Of a stretch of DNA of 39,477 bases, positions 1 to 8,342 are shown one piece after another. A program made the translations under genes and the position numbers. Location of the stretch: positions 1-39,477 of the forward strand of contig NZ_CAJHBO010000025.1 in NCBI RefSeq assembly GCF_904846645.1, written 5' to 3'. The stretch's first letter is position 1, and every line of letters begins with the position of its first letter. The stretch is from Psychrobacter sp. Pi2-1 (GTDB lineage: Bacteria; Pseudomonadota; Gammaproteobacteria; Pseudomonadales; Moraxellaceae). Under the pieces are notes generated by a model. That model saw nothing but the letters and a program-made list of their open reading frames with translations, was not told the origin of the DNA and ran no database searches.

Positions 1-77
1 GGATAGTCGCCCAACGCTTCTATCAGCATGCGAACGGCGCGTTCTTTAATCTCAGGAGTGTAGTTTCGTGTTTTCAT
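1..77 (-). CDS. IS3-family transposase OrfA, N-terminal fragment
   Basis: The ATG at 77-75 opens a frame that runs to the window edge without a stop. It begins MKTRNYTPEIKERAVRM, typical of the N-terminal helix-turn-helix of IS3/IS911-type OrfA proteins (HTH_Tnp_1 family), which bind the IS ends. Only about 25 residues are present. The downstream OrfB integrase with its DDE residues, normally made by a -1 frameshift, would lie beyond the edge. The frame overlaps the last 26 bases of the BLUF-like reading frame, because that frame reads into the IS. Whether the transposase is intact cannot be judged here. Confidence 0.8.
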   Translation of the reverse strand, partial: MKTRNYTPEIKERAVRMLIEALGDY

Positions 78-127
78 TGTCGTATTCTCTCAGAATGTTG
101 AGTCTCCGACAATCCCGGGGCGGTTCA
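1..127 (-). mobile_element. IS3-family insertion sequence, terminal part (runs off the left edge)
   Basis: Read on the minus strand, the element starts at 127 with TGAACCGCCCCGGG followed by GTCGGAGACTC. This is the type of TG-starting terminal inverted repeat I know from the IS51/IS407 branch of the IS3 family. Fifty bases further in, at 77, an orfA-type transposase reading frame opens. The other end lies outside the window. Insertion was into the 3' part of the BLUF-like gene. If the target duplication is 3 bp, as is usual for this family, one copy would be AAG at 128-130. The IS identity is inferred from the terminus plus the OrfA N-terminus. Confidence 0.8.
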
Positions 128-507
128 AAGTTCTTTAGGGCATGCTCTTCATCTTCAACGCTTGAGGTTAGATGTTTAACTAAAAACCCATTCCATTGGC
201 GCGATTCTATTTCCTCTATATTCACAATATTAGGGACAATGGTAGAATGCTCGTCAAGTATCTTTTCTAAGGCAGTATTGATAGCAGGTCTTGTTCCTTG
301 AAAACTTTGAACGAAATAACCTTCGCTAATGACTAAAGCTGAAACGATATCGTTTTCTTCAAAATATCTACGCCAGTACTCAAGTGCGCGAGTCAGCTCA
401 ATCCCAGAATCTAGATCGACATTTTTGGCGATATATGTCATGTGGATAAGAATATGTTCTCCATGCCTTTTTCTATCCTTTGAAGGTTGGCTCGTCGTTA
501 TGTTCAT
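52..507 (-). CDS. BLUF-like blue-light sensor protein with IS-derived C-terminus
   Basis: The 151-residue frame starts with ATG preceded by AAGG at good spacing. Residues about 20-115 resemble a BLUF flavin-binding photoreceptor domain. Tyr25 (in TYIAK) and Gln67 (in GYFVQSFQG) are 42 residues apart, the same spacing as the photoactive Tyr21/Gln63 pair of AppA. The residue matching the flavin-contacting Asn45 of AppA is Phe49, with Asn52 nearby, so flavin binding may be altered. There is no output domain; stand-alone short BLUF proteins work by protein-protein contact (e.g. BlsA in Acinetobacter). Codons 1-126 are host sequence, codon 127 spans the IS junction and the last 24 residues come from IS DNA. 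The BLUF core remains whole, but the native C-terminal helices are probably lost. The family call is by motif only. Confidence 0.6.
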   Translation of the reverse strand: MNITTSQPSKDRKRHGEHILIHMTYIAKNVDLDSGIELTRALEYWRRYFEENDIVSALVISEGYFVQSFQGTRPAINTALEKILDEHSTIVPNIVNIEEIESRQWNGFLVKHLTSSVEDEEHALKNFEPPRDCRRLNILREYDNENTKLHS

Positions 508-945
508 AAGAAACCTTATTTATAAAAAATTCATTCAAATCAAGGTACACTTTAAGATAAAGTATAATTAATAACGTTTTTTATCATTTGCTATGATTTT
601 TTTATATTTATAACATAGAAGTTTCAATGATATAACATAATGATATCCATAGTAGTAAAATTATACTACAAAGTTGTCACGTTCAGTATCTTGGCATTAT
701 TCCAATAGTTAACAAGCCTAATCTATATTTTCCTATAGCCCTACCTCAATGCCCTTATATGACTGAGCCACGTTTACTTATAGACTAAATATTATAAACA
801 TCAATCAGGGCCTGTAATGTCTGTTGAGCTAGCGCATTTATAGGCTTGTAAAACATAACCTACCCTCAATAAAAAGCCGTCTATGCTATGTATATACAGT
901 TTTGTATAGACGACTTTGTTGCACGCTAATTGAATAGCTAACGTA
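508..945. other. AT-rich intergenic region
   Basis: This is about 440 bases without a credible gene. It is very A+T-rich just upstream of the BLUF-like gene (roughly 510-660), where that gene's promoter should lie, but no clear -35/-10 pair stands out. The only clear structure is the terminator-like hairpin at 873-917, belonging to the PEBP-like gene. Confidence 0.6.
873..917 (-). terminator. Probable rho-independent terminator of the PEBP-like gene
   Basis: Arms CGTCTAT (878-884) and ATAGACG (906-912) pair, extended outward by AAAG/CTTT around one mismatch. On the minus strand the stem is followed by TTTTTATT. It lies about 30 bases beyond the stop codon of the PEBP-like gene. The 21-base loop is long for a terminator, which lowers confidence. 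Confidence 0.55.
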
Positions 946-1452
946 TCAATACCGACCCATCTCAACTGTTGTTTCAGCAAGTACCGAATCGCCTTGCCAT
1001 GCTTGTACATCTACCGTATACAGATGGTTTTTGCCGCCAGAGCAAGGCGGCTTATATGCACCGCCCGTCTCACCTTTACGGTTACGGTATTCTGCGATCA
1101 TCTCAATACCGACTGGTACTTCGTAAGTATGACCAAATACTCGTGGTACTTCTGTGCTCGTAGCACCCTCTGGTAGCGCGAACTCGACGATACCATGCCC
1201 ACCATGCTGCATACGTTTATTGCTTACATCGTTGTAGACGAATACCAAGCTTTCCGCGCCTGCCGGAATGTTTGAAACAGTCATGCTAGGCGTGGCTGGA
1301 CTTTTGCCATCATAGTTTAGACATTGCTGCCCCTCAGGGATTTTTTTGCCATCCCAAACAGCATCATTAAATTTAACATCCATTGCAAAAGCATTGGCAG
1401 ATAAAGCCAAGGTTGCCAAAACTGTAACCGATTTTAAGGTAAAAAATTTCAT
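946..1452 (-). CDS. Secreted PEBP-like (YbhB/YbcL-type) protein
   Basis: The ATG at 1452 is preferred over a longer frame to 1482 because AAAGGA sits 7 bases upstream and the product then begins with a standard signal peptide, cleaved near ANAFA. The mature protein of about 150 residues has the layout of the phosphatidylethanolamine-binding-protein fold: a CLNYDGKSPATP segment, an Asp in VYNDVS, a His-rich HGGHGIVEF, a GETGGAYKPPC loop and NHLYTVDVQAW near the end. These match in order the Asp, His and Pro-Pro...His-x-Tyr ligand-pocket elements of bacterial YbhB/YbcL proteins. The presence of a signal peptide points to the periplasm. The ligand is unknown and the family call rests on motif order, not an alignment. 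It stands alone, convergent with nothing and divergent from the HAD gene. Confidence 0.6.
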   Translation of the reverse strand: MKFFTLKSVTVLATLALSANAFAMDVKFNDAVWDGKKIPEGQQCLNYDGKSPATPSMTVSNIPAGAESLVFVYNDVSNKRMQHGGHGIVEFALPEGATSTEVPRVFGHTYEVPVGIEMIAEYRNRKGETGGAYKPPCSGGKNHLYTVDVQAWQGDSVLAETTVEMGRY

Positions 1453-1751
1453 ACTTATTCCTTTAGGTAGCTGTTGCATCAATAATGTTAGTCCATATTA
1501 TTTCGTAGATTAATTTTGATAATTGAATATAACTTTATAATAAATAAACACGGTTAAGTTAATCATATCGTTTAGCATTTTTGTTAATCCTTTGGACAAG
1601 CAATGAGCGGTTCTACAGGCTACATGCCAATACTGTCTCAATAAGCATGCTTGCAGCATCATAGGTTACTCGATAGGTATTTATCTGATTGGGTATGTTG
1701 TAGTAGTATCTGAATCATTGTATCTACACGACTAAAAATAATAGGATCATC

Positions 1752-2582
1752 ATGTTTATCGAAGATAAGATTGCCAAAGAAAGTATGACTACTAAGATTT
1801 CGACCCCCAAAATCATCTTTTTTGACATCGATGATACCTTGAGCCGCAACGGCATTATCGCTGAACACAATAAAGCGACGCTTGAGCAGCTTGCAGATAC
1901 CGATATTAAACTAGTGATTTCGACTGGTCGTTCTAAAGCCATATTGCCTGAAGACATTCTAGCGTTGCTTGATGCAGATATATTGGACGCCATTATTTGT
2001 ATGAATGGACAATATAGTTTTGATAAAGGCGGCCGAATCAGCCACTACCCATTAACTGCTGAACAGACAGATAAAATCGTACGCCTATGCCAGCAGAGTG
2101 ATTTGATTCATAAGTTTGACTCTGCCACTCATATCGCTTGGTCAGGTGAAAATGAACGTTTACGCGAGTTCAATGCGGTCACGCCCAATTCGATCCTTGA
2201 TCCTGAGTACTACAAAACAAATACTGTCTATCAGTGCTCGGTATTTTTTAATAATCAGCAAGAAAAAATGCAAGACATCGACTTTGCTCAGTATGATTTA
2301 AAGCTGGTACATTGGCATCAGATTGGTGCCGATATCTTGCCAGCAGATGCGTCAAAAGCCCGCGGCATCAAAGATATGTGCGAGTACTATGCAGTAGATG
2401 CAAGCGAATGTATGGCATTTGGTGATGGTATGAATGACCTAGAAATGTTCGACTTGGTTGGATTTGCTGTGGCCATGGGAGATGCACAGCCAGCTTTAAT
2501 AGAACGCGCTGATTTCGTCACTGGGACGATCGAAGAGTATGGTATTCAAACCGTGCTTAATCAGTTAGCAATGAAGTCGTAA
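1752..2582 (+). CDS. Cof-type HAD-IIB family phosphatase
   Basis: This 276-residue cytoplasmic protein has the four haloacid-dehalogenase motifs in order: FFDIDDTLS (nucleophile Asp25, acid Asp27), ISTGRS (motif II), a Lys in the DASKARGI region, and MAFGDGMNDLEMF (motif IV, Mg2+ binding). The cap between motifs II and III and the closing ALIERADFVTG/EEYGI pattern are typical of the Cof/YidA subgroup, which dephosphorylates sugar phosphates, flavin or pyridoxal phosphates. The exact substrate cannot be read from sequence. The start at 1752 has AGGA 6 bases upstream. An internal ATG at 1785 is a possible alternative giving a more usual N-terminus. A strong terminator follows at 2621. Confidence 0.85.
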   Translation: MFIEDKIAKESMTTKISTPKIIFFDIDDTLSRNGIIAEHNKATLEQLADTDIKLVISTGRSKAILPEDILALLDADILDAIICMNGQYSFDKGGRISHYPLTAEQTDKIVRLCQQSDLIHKFDSATHIAWSGENERLREFNAVTPNSILDPEYYKTNTVYQCSVFFNNQQEKMQDIDFAQYDLKLVHWHQIGADILPADASKARGIKDMCEYYAVDASECMAFGDGMNDLEMFDLVGFAVAMGDAQPALIERADFVTGTIEEYGIQTVLNQLAMKS

Positions 2583-2620
2583 GACTGTTCAGGCACATAA
2601 AGCCATTAACGTTCATTTAA

Positions 2621-2656
2621 AAAAAGCCCTTACTAGCTGACTAGTAAGGGCTTTTT
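2621..2656. terminator. Bidirectional rho-independent terminator
   Basis: A perfect 16-bp stem, AAAAAGCCCTTACTAG with its complement, closes a 4-base loop, with A-run and T-run on the two sides. It can therefore stop the HAD gene on the plus strand and the convergent SDR gene on the minus strand. Confidence 0.9.
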
Positions 2657-2782
2657 ATTATGGTCTAATTTTATATAGAGAATATAAATAAAATCTTTAG
2701 CAATGATGATTCCATCACATTGACGATCGTTTTGTTTTTCTACAAATCCAATAGAACGTTAAGGCGTCAGTTAAGGGCTCAA

Positions 2783-3610
2783 TTAAGGCATCGTCAAGCC
2801 ACCATCGACAGCGATAGATTGTCCAGTAATCGCCATGCTCAAATCGGATGCCATGAGCAATACTGAATTGGCAAAGTCAGCCACCGAAGTCGCTTGGCGC
2901 AGCGGTGTTGTAGTCGCGATATAGTCGAATACTTCTTCAGTGGTTAAGCTACTTGCATCGGTAGTTTTTAATAATCCGCCTGCCAGCAAATTAACCCGAA
3001 TACCATACTGACCAAGCTCACTTGCTAGGTTGCGCGTTAGCCCAATCAACGCTGATTTAGCCGTGGTGTAATCATAATAGGTAACCACTGGGTTGTAGAC
3101 AAGATTGGTTGAGATATTAATAATTTTACCTACTTGCTGCGCTTTCATTTGCGGCAGCACCGCTTGCACCATATTGACCGCGCCTTTAACAATACCATCC
3201 ATTTGTTGCGAAAAGTGCGACCACTTTACTGTTTCAATACTGGTGTACGCAGCGCTTGGATTGAACTGATAACTGGGCAAGGCATTATTGACCAATATAT
3301 CGATACGTCCATAACGAGTGATGACTTCAGCTGCCATTGCTTGTACTTGCTCAAACTCAGTGACATCCGCCTGATAAGTAAATGCTTGACCGCCTGTCGC
3401 GATGATATCAGTCACTACTGCCTCAGCAGCCTCTTTACTATTGAGGTAGTTGACGCAGACGATAGCGCCTGCTGCTGCCATTTGCTGTGCAATCTGTGCA
3501 CCAAGTCCACGACTGGCACCAGTGACTATGGCGACTTTATCCGTAAGCAATGCCGGTATAACTGAGTGGCTTTTATTGAAGGCATTTTGAGTTGAGGTAC
3601 TTTCGGTCAT
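2783..3610 (-). CDS. Short-chain dehydrogenase/reductase (FabG-like SDR)
   Basis: With the ATG at 3610 the product is 275 residues. This start is preferred to an upstream TTG at 3658 because AGGGA lies about 10 bases before the ATG. The Rossmann nucleotide site TGASRGLG is at about residues 30-37, followed by DVTEFEQV, the NNA motif, catalytic Ser in NISTN, the YxxxK pair in YDYTTAK, and a closing DGG. This is a classical NAD(P)H-dependent SDR similar to 3-oxoacyl-ACP reductases. SDR substrates cannot be inferred from these motifs, and no fatty-acid genes are nearby. The roughly 20 residues before the fold are variable. The terminator at 2621-2656 lies downstream. Confidence 0.85.
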   Translation of the reverse strand: MTESTSTQNAFNKSHSVIPALLTDKVAIVTGASRGLGAQIAQQMAAAGAIVCVNYLNSKEAAEAVVTDIIATGGQAFTYQADVTEFEQVQAMAAEVITRYGRIDILVNNALPSYQFNPSAAYTSIETVKWSHFSQQMDGIVKGAVNMVQAVLPQMKAQQVGKIINISTNLVYNPVVTYYDYTTAKSALIGLTRNLASELGQYGIRVNLLAGGLLKTTDASSLTTEEVFDYIATTTPLRQATSVADFANSVLLMASDLSMAITGQSIAVDGGLTMP

Positions 3611-3985
3611 TGTGCTGTATCCCTTATTATTATGGTATGGTTGGTGTCTTAGAGCCAAAGGCTGATATCTGCTTAGATGATGTTCGTCATACTTCGGCCT
3701 GCACCAATCATAGCATGTTTATATACTATATTTTTTCGATTCGACGTTAGCAGCTCGCTAGTAATTCTACTAAAAATTAGCTGTCATTCAGTTAGTTTTG
3801 CTACTCATCTCATTAGCCCAACTGGCTATTTTTATTAGTATTATTAAGCATTGCCTTAATAACAACCCTTTAAATTATATAAACTAATGACCATAATGGT
3901 TTTATTGGCCATGTTAGACTTTTATCTTGTTGGCTTTTTTATTGAATTTTTCTGATTTGCATTATCTTTATTTAGGAGAGATATT
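3611..3985. other. Divergent intergenic region between SDR and potD
   Basis: About 375 A+T-rich bases must hold the promoters of both divergent genes. I see only short imperfect repeats and no convincing operator or -35/-10 pair. Confidence 0.5.
3974..3980 (+). promoter_or_regulatory. potD ribosome binding site
   Basis: AGGAGAG ends 5 bases before the TTG at 3986. It supports TTG as the potD start, because the next in-frame ATG lies well inside the mature protein. Confidence 0.8.
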
Positions 3986-5119
3986 TTGACCCATTTATCA
4001 TCGTCCCATCCCATTACTCACACCTTGGCTAGTGTCGGTCGTATAGTGCCAAAAGCATTCTTAGCAGCGGCTATCGGCTTGGTGCTTGCCAGCTGTAGCA
4101 ACTCTGATAATGCAGCGGATGGCAGTGCTGCAGCGAGCAATGAGACGCTGAACCTTTATAACTGGTCAGAATATATGCCGCAAGAGATTTTAGATGGTTT
4201 TGAAGAAGAAACTGGCATCTCAGTTAATTACACCACGTTTGACTCTAACGAAGCCATGTATGCCAAGCTCAAACTACTCGATGATTCGAGCCAGTATGAC
4301 TTAGCGATTCCATCGACTTATTATGTTGAAAAGATGGCGAAAGAAGGGCTGTTGCAAGAGCTAGACAAATCTAAATTGAGCAATTTCAAAAACCTTGATA
4401 CCTCATTTACCAATACCAAAGTTGATCCTGACAACAAATACTCTATCCCTTATATGTGGGGCAGCACCGGTCTAGCCATCAATGGTGACAGTGTCGATCC
4501 GAAGACTGTCAATAGCTGGAATGACCTATGGGATCCTAAGTATAAAGGTCAGGTGATGCTGACCAATGACGTGCGTGAAGTATTCGGTATGGCACTGCTG
4601 ACCCTTGGCTACTCAGGTAATAGTAGCAATCCTGACGAAATCGAAGCCGCTTACGATAAGCTCACCACGTTGATGCCAAACGTCAAAACTTTTAACTCTG
4701 ATGCGACACGTATGCCATATATCGAGGGTGAGACTGCGCTTGGTATGACATGGAATGGTGAAGCAGTCATGGCCAATGACGAAGGTTTGACTAGCTTGGT
4801 TTATAAGTATCCAACCGAAGGCGCTATCTTGTGGATGGACAATTTTGTCATTCCAAAAAACGCCAAGCAAGTTGATGCAGCACATAAGTTTATTGATTAC
4901 TTATTGCGTCCTGAAAATGCAAAAATTGTCAGCGAAGAGATCGGCTACGCATCACCAAACATAGCAGCGCGTGAGCTGATGGATGAGAGCGTCCGAAATA
5001 ACCCAACGATTTATCCTTCTAAAGAAGTATTAGCAAAAGCTGAGTTCCAAGAAGATGTGGGCGATGAGGCGTTGCAAGTGTATCAGCAGTACTGGGATAA
5101 GCTAAAGACTGGTCGTTAA
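3986..5119 (+). CDS. potD: PotD-type spermidine/putrescine-binding lipoprotein
   Basis: The 377-residue product starts at TTG, fixed by a strong Shine-Dalgarno site and by the need for a signal peptide. A lipobox LASC with Cys37 predicts lipid anchoring, so it captures polyamine in the periplasm for an ABC importer. The body matches the PotD pattern I know: LYNWSEYMP near the mature start, YDLAIPSTYYVEKM, SIPYMWGSTG, a DDVREVF-like TNDVREVF, YSGN, LMPNV..FNSD, TWNGEA, WMDNFVIP and the ending YWDKLKTGR, which closely resembles the E. coli end. No potABC permease or ATPase genes are next to it, so it is an orphan binding protein here. Divergent from the SDR gene, with its own terminator at 5165. 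Confidence 0.92.
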   Translation: MTHLSSSHPITHTLASVGRIVPKAFLAAAIGLVLASCSNSDNAADGSAAASNETLNLYNWSEYMPQEILDGFEEETGISVNYTTFDSNEAMYAKLKLLDDSSQYDLAIPSTYYVEKMAKEGLLQELDKSKLSNFKNLDTSFTNTKVDPDNKYSIPYMWGSTGLAINGDSVDPKTVNSWNDLWDPKYKGQVMLTNDVREVFGMALLTLGYSGNSSNPDEIEAAYDKLTTLMPNVKTFNSDATRMPYIEGETALGMTWNGEAVMANDEGLTSLVYKYPTEGAILWMDNFVIPKNAKQVDAAHKFIDYLLRPENAKIVSEEIGYASPNIAARELMDESVRNNPTIYPSKEVLAKAEFQEDVGDEALQVYQQYWDKLKTGR

Positions 5120-5164
5120 TAGTTTTAATTTAGCATTTTAAAAATAAAGTAGTCTTTGAAAAAC

Positions 5165-5198
5165 AAAAACGCTGATCCTAAATGATCAGCGTTTTTTT
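5165..5198. terminator. Terminator shared by convergent potD and FUSC genes
   Basis: Stem AAAAACGCTGATC pairs with GATCAGCGTTTTT around a 6-base loop and has T/A runs on both sides, suiting transcription from either direction. It ends only a few bases before the FUSC stop codon. Confidence 0.9.
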
Positions 5199-5201
5199 GC
5201 G

Positions 5202-6413
5202 TTATAAATGTAAATCCGTCTCGCCGCCCTGCTCTTTCATCCGGCGCTGCTCGCGGCGTTGATAACCCAGACCAGATGCAGCAAACCAATGCGGCTTCGA
5301 TGTTTGCAGTAAATCACTCAGCTGCTGTAATTGAGTCTGCAAGGTTTGGGTCAACCAGAAATAGCCCTGCCACTCAAATGCTAGATGCTGTACGCTTGGA
5401 TACTCCGAGACAGCAATACGGGTAATGGGTCGAAATACCTCATCGCTTGGACTACGTAATACCGCTGCCATGTGCTGCATCGCTTGGGTTAGCTCATGCT
5501 GATAATGTACCAATAGAACATGGTTTTCTTCATCAATTTCGATATTCGCTAAGCGCGGTGCCGCACTTAATAGTAAATCAATCGTTCCAATGATATTACG
5601 ATGAGTACGCTGAATCGTCTCTAGCGTTTCTTTTTCGATTCCTGACTCACTTGCTGTCGCCGCGATATGTGGGCGCACAGCCAGCAAGCGTTTATTAATC
5701 TGCTGTAACGCTGTGACCAACGCTCTATCAACGGGTACTTCCTTAACAGGAAAGGCCGCTAGGTTTAACTTTTGGGTAGAGTCGTCCACTACTCCATCCG
5801 TTGCGTCAATATGATGACCTACGCCTGCGTAGAGGCTACTACAAGCGTCAAGGTTGCTACTCAATAAAAATCGCCACATCAACGTTGATTTGAGCGGCAA
5901 AATTAGCGTCACTGCTACCGAAACGCCTGTCCCCAGTAAGATATTTAATGCGCGGTAGATACCATCTTGACCAATGCTGTTATTGCCTAAATCAGAGACA
6001 ATCATCAACATAGTGATGCCCGTTAGCAGCCCTGTATACCCAAGCTGTCTAACGGCTAGATAGCCAATGATGCCACTGAGCAGACCAATGAGCGCATAGT
6101 CCACCCATAGCCATGCACCCGCATTTTGATTAAACCATAACACCCCAAGCGCCGTACCAATACCTAATAAAGTACCGATCACGCGCTCTTTTGCCTTGGT
6201 ATAAATAGCGCCTTGGTATTGTAATAACCCTAGAATGATAAATACTGTGATGGTTGTCCACTCACCGTGCGGAAGGTTGGTGATTTTATTGACCAATAAA
6301 GCCAGTATCACAGCCGTACCTAGTCGTGTGGCATGTAGGATATCTGCATGTTGGTAGCGAACATAGGGTTCGACAAATGGAGCAGTAATACGCTGATAAA
6401 GGGTGGATTTCAC
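5202..6413 (-). CDS. FUSC-family inner-membrane protein
   Basis: The 403-residue product begins at GTG (6413); an in-frame stop three codons upstream rules out a longer form. The first ~180 residues form about six hydrophobic segments with the FUSC/aromatic-acid-exporter signature: a RLGTA start helix, GEWTTITVFIILGL, then KERVIGTLLGIGTALG. The second half is hydrophilic and helical with a conserved-looking HRNIIGTIDLLL stretch, probably cytoplasmic. Family members such as the AaeB type are linked to export of aromatic acids or other small compounds, but this protein is shorter than AaeB and no partner membrane-fusion gene is present. The substrate is unknown. Confidence 0.75.
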   Translation of the reverse strand: MKSTLYQRITAPFVEPYVRYQHADILHATRLGTAVILALLVNKITNLPHGEWTTITVFIILGLLQYQGAIYTKAKERVIGTLLGIGTALGVLWFNQNAGAWLWVDYALIGLLSGIIGYLAVRQLGYTGLLTGITMLMIVSDLGNNSIGQDGIYRALNILLGTGVSVAVTLILPLKSTLMWRFLLSSNLDACSSLYAGVGHHIDATDGVVDDSTQKLNLAAFPVKEVPVDRALVTALQQINKRLLAVRPHIAATASESGIEKETLETIQRTHRNIIGTIDLLLSAAPRLANIEIDEENHVLLVHYQHELTQAMQHMAAVLRSPSDEVFRPITRIAVSEYPSVQHLAFEWQGYFWLTQTLQTQLQQLSDLLQTSKPHWFAASGLGYQRREQRRMKEQGGETDLHL

Positions 6414-6536
6414 GCAAGGCTACTCTTTTTGGGTGGAATGTTTAGGTGAGACATTTTAGTAAAGGATTATTAAAAAAGCTCAATAACTAGCGGTAAGTAT
6501 AAGTTGATATTCTATCAGCAAAATGACGGGCAAAAA

Positions 6537-6577
6537 ATAACGCCTTTTACCTATTATTCACAGGTAAAAGGCGTTAT
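6537..6577 (-). terminator. Terminator downstream of gltD
   Basis: A perfect 16-bp inverted repeat, ATAACGCCTTTTACCT and its complement, around a 9-base loop. On the minus strand it is followed by a T-run. It lies about 125 bases past the gltD stop, so the message has a rather long 3' untranslated tail. Confidence 0.85.
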
Positions 6578-6702
6578 AAAAAATATCCTAGCACACTATA
6601 TTGACATCTACGCTATTAAAGATTATTCACCAAATGACTCATCGAATTACGTATCAAGATCTGCGTCAGTATTAATGAGTAATAGTCTATTGCGCTAGCG
6701 TA

Positions 6703-8190
<1,488 letters not shown>

Positions 8191-8289
8191 CTAAAATTTA
8201 AGACATATATCGCTGCTGTTACGTACCTGCTGAAAACCTGTGAGTTAAAACGTCTCTAAAAACGGAACGCTGGCTAACCTGATTAAAGC

Positions 8290-8333
8290 GACTGCCGATC
8301 CATCAATGCATTCCATTGATACGATAGGCAGTC
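8290..8333 (-). other. Nested hairpin in the gltB-gltD spacer
   Basis: GACTGCC (8290-8296) pairs with GGCAGTC (8327-8333). Inside it, ATCAATG (8302-8308) pairs with CATTGAT (8314-8320) around a 5-base loop. It starts 10 bases past the gltB stop and has no T-run, so it is more likely an mRNA-stabilising or processing element than a terminator. Function is inferred. Confidence 0.5.
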
Positions 8334-8342
8334 ATGTATCGG

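Noticed and set aside
801..1010. 69-codon minus-strand frame overlapping the PEBP-like 3' end
   Set aside because: Overlaps a real gene out of frame, covers the terminator hairpin, and has no ribosome binding site or recognisable motif.
3611..3658. Longer SDR start at TTG
   Set aside because: The extension has no supporting ribosome binding site and is not part of the SDR fold; the ATG at 3610 has AGGGA upstream.
6504..6698. 64-codon plus-strand frame
   Set aside because: It translates straight through the perfect gltD terminator stem and shows no protein-like features.
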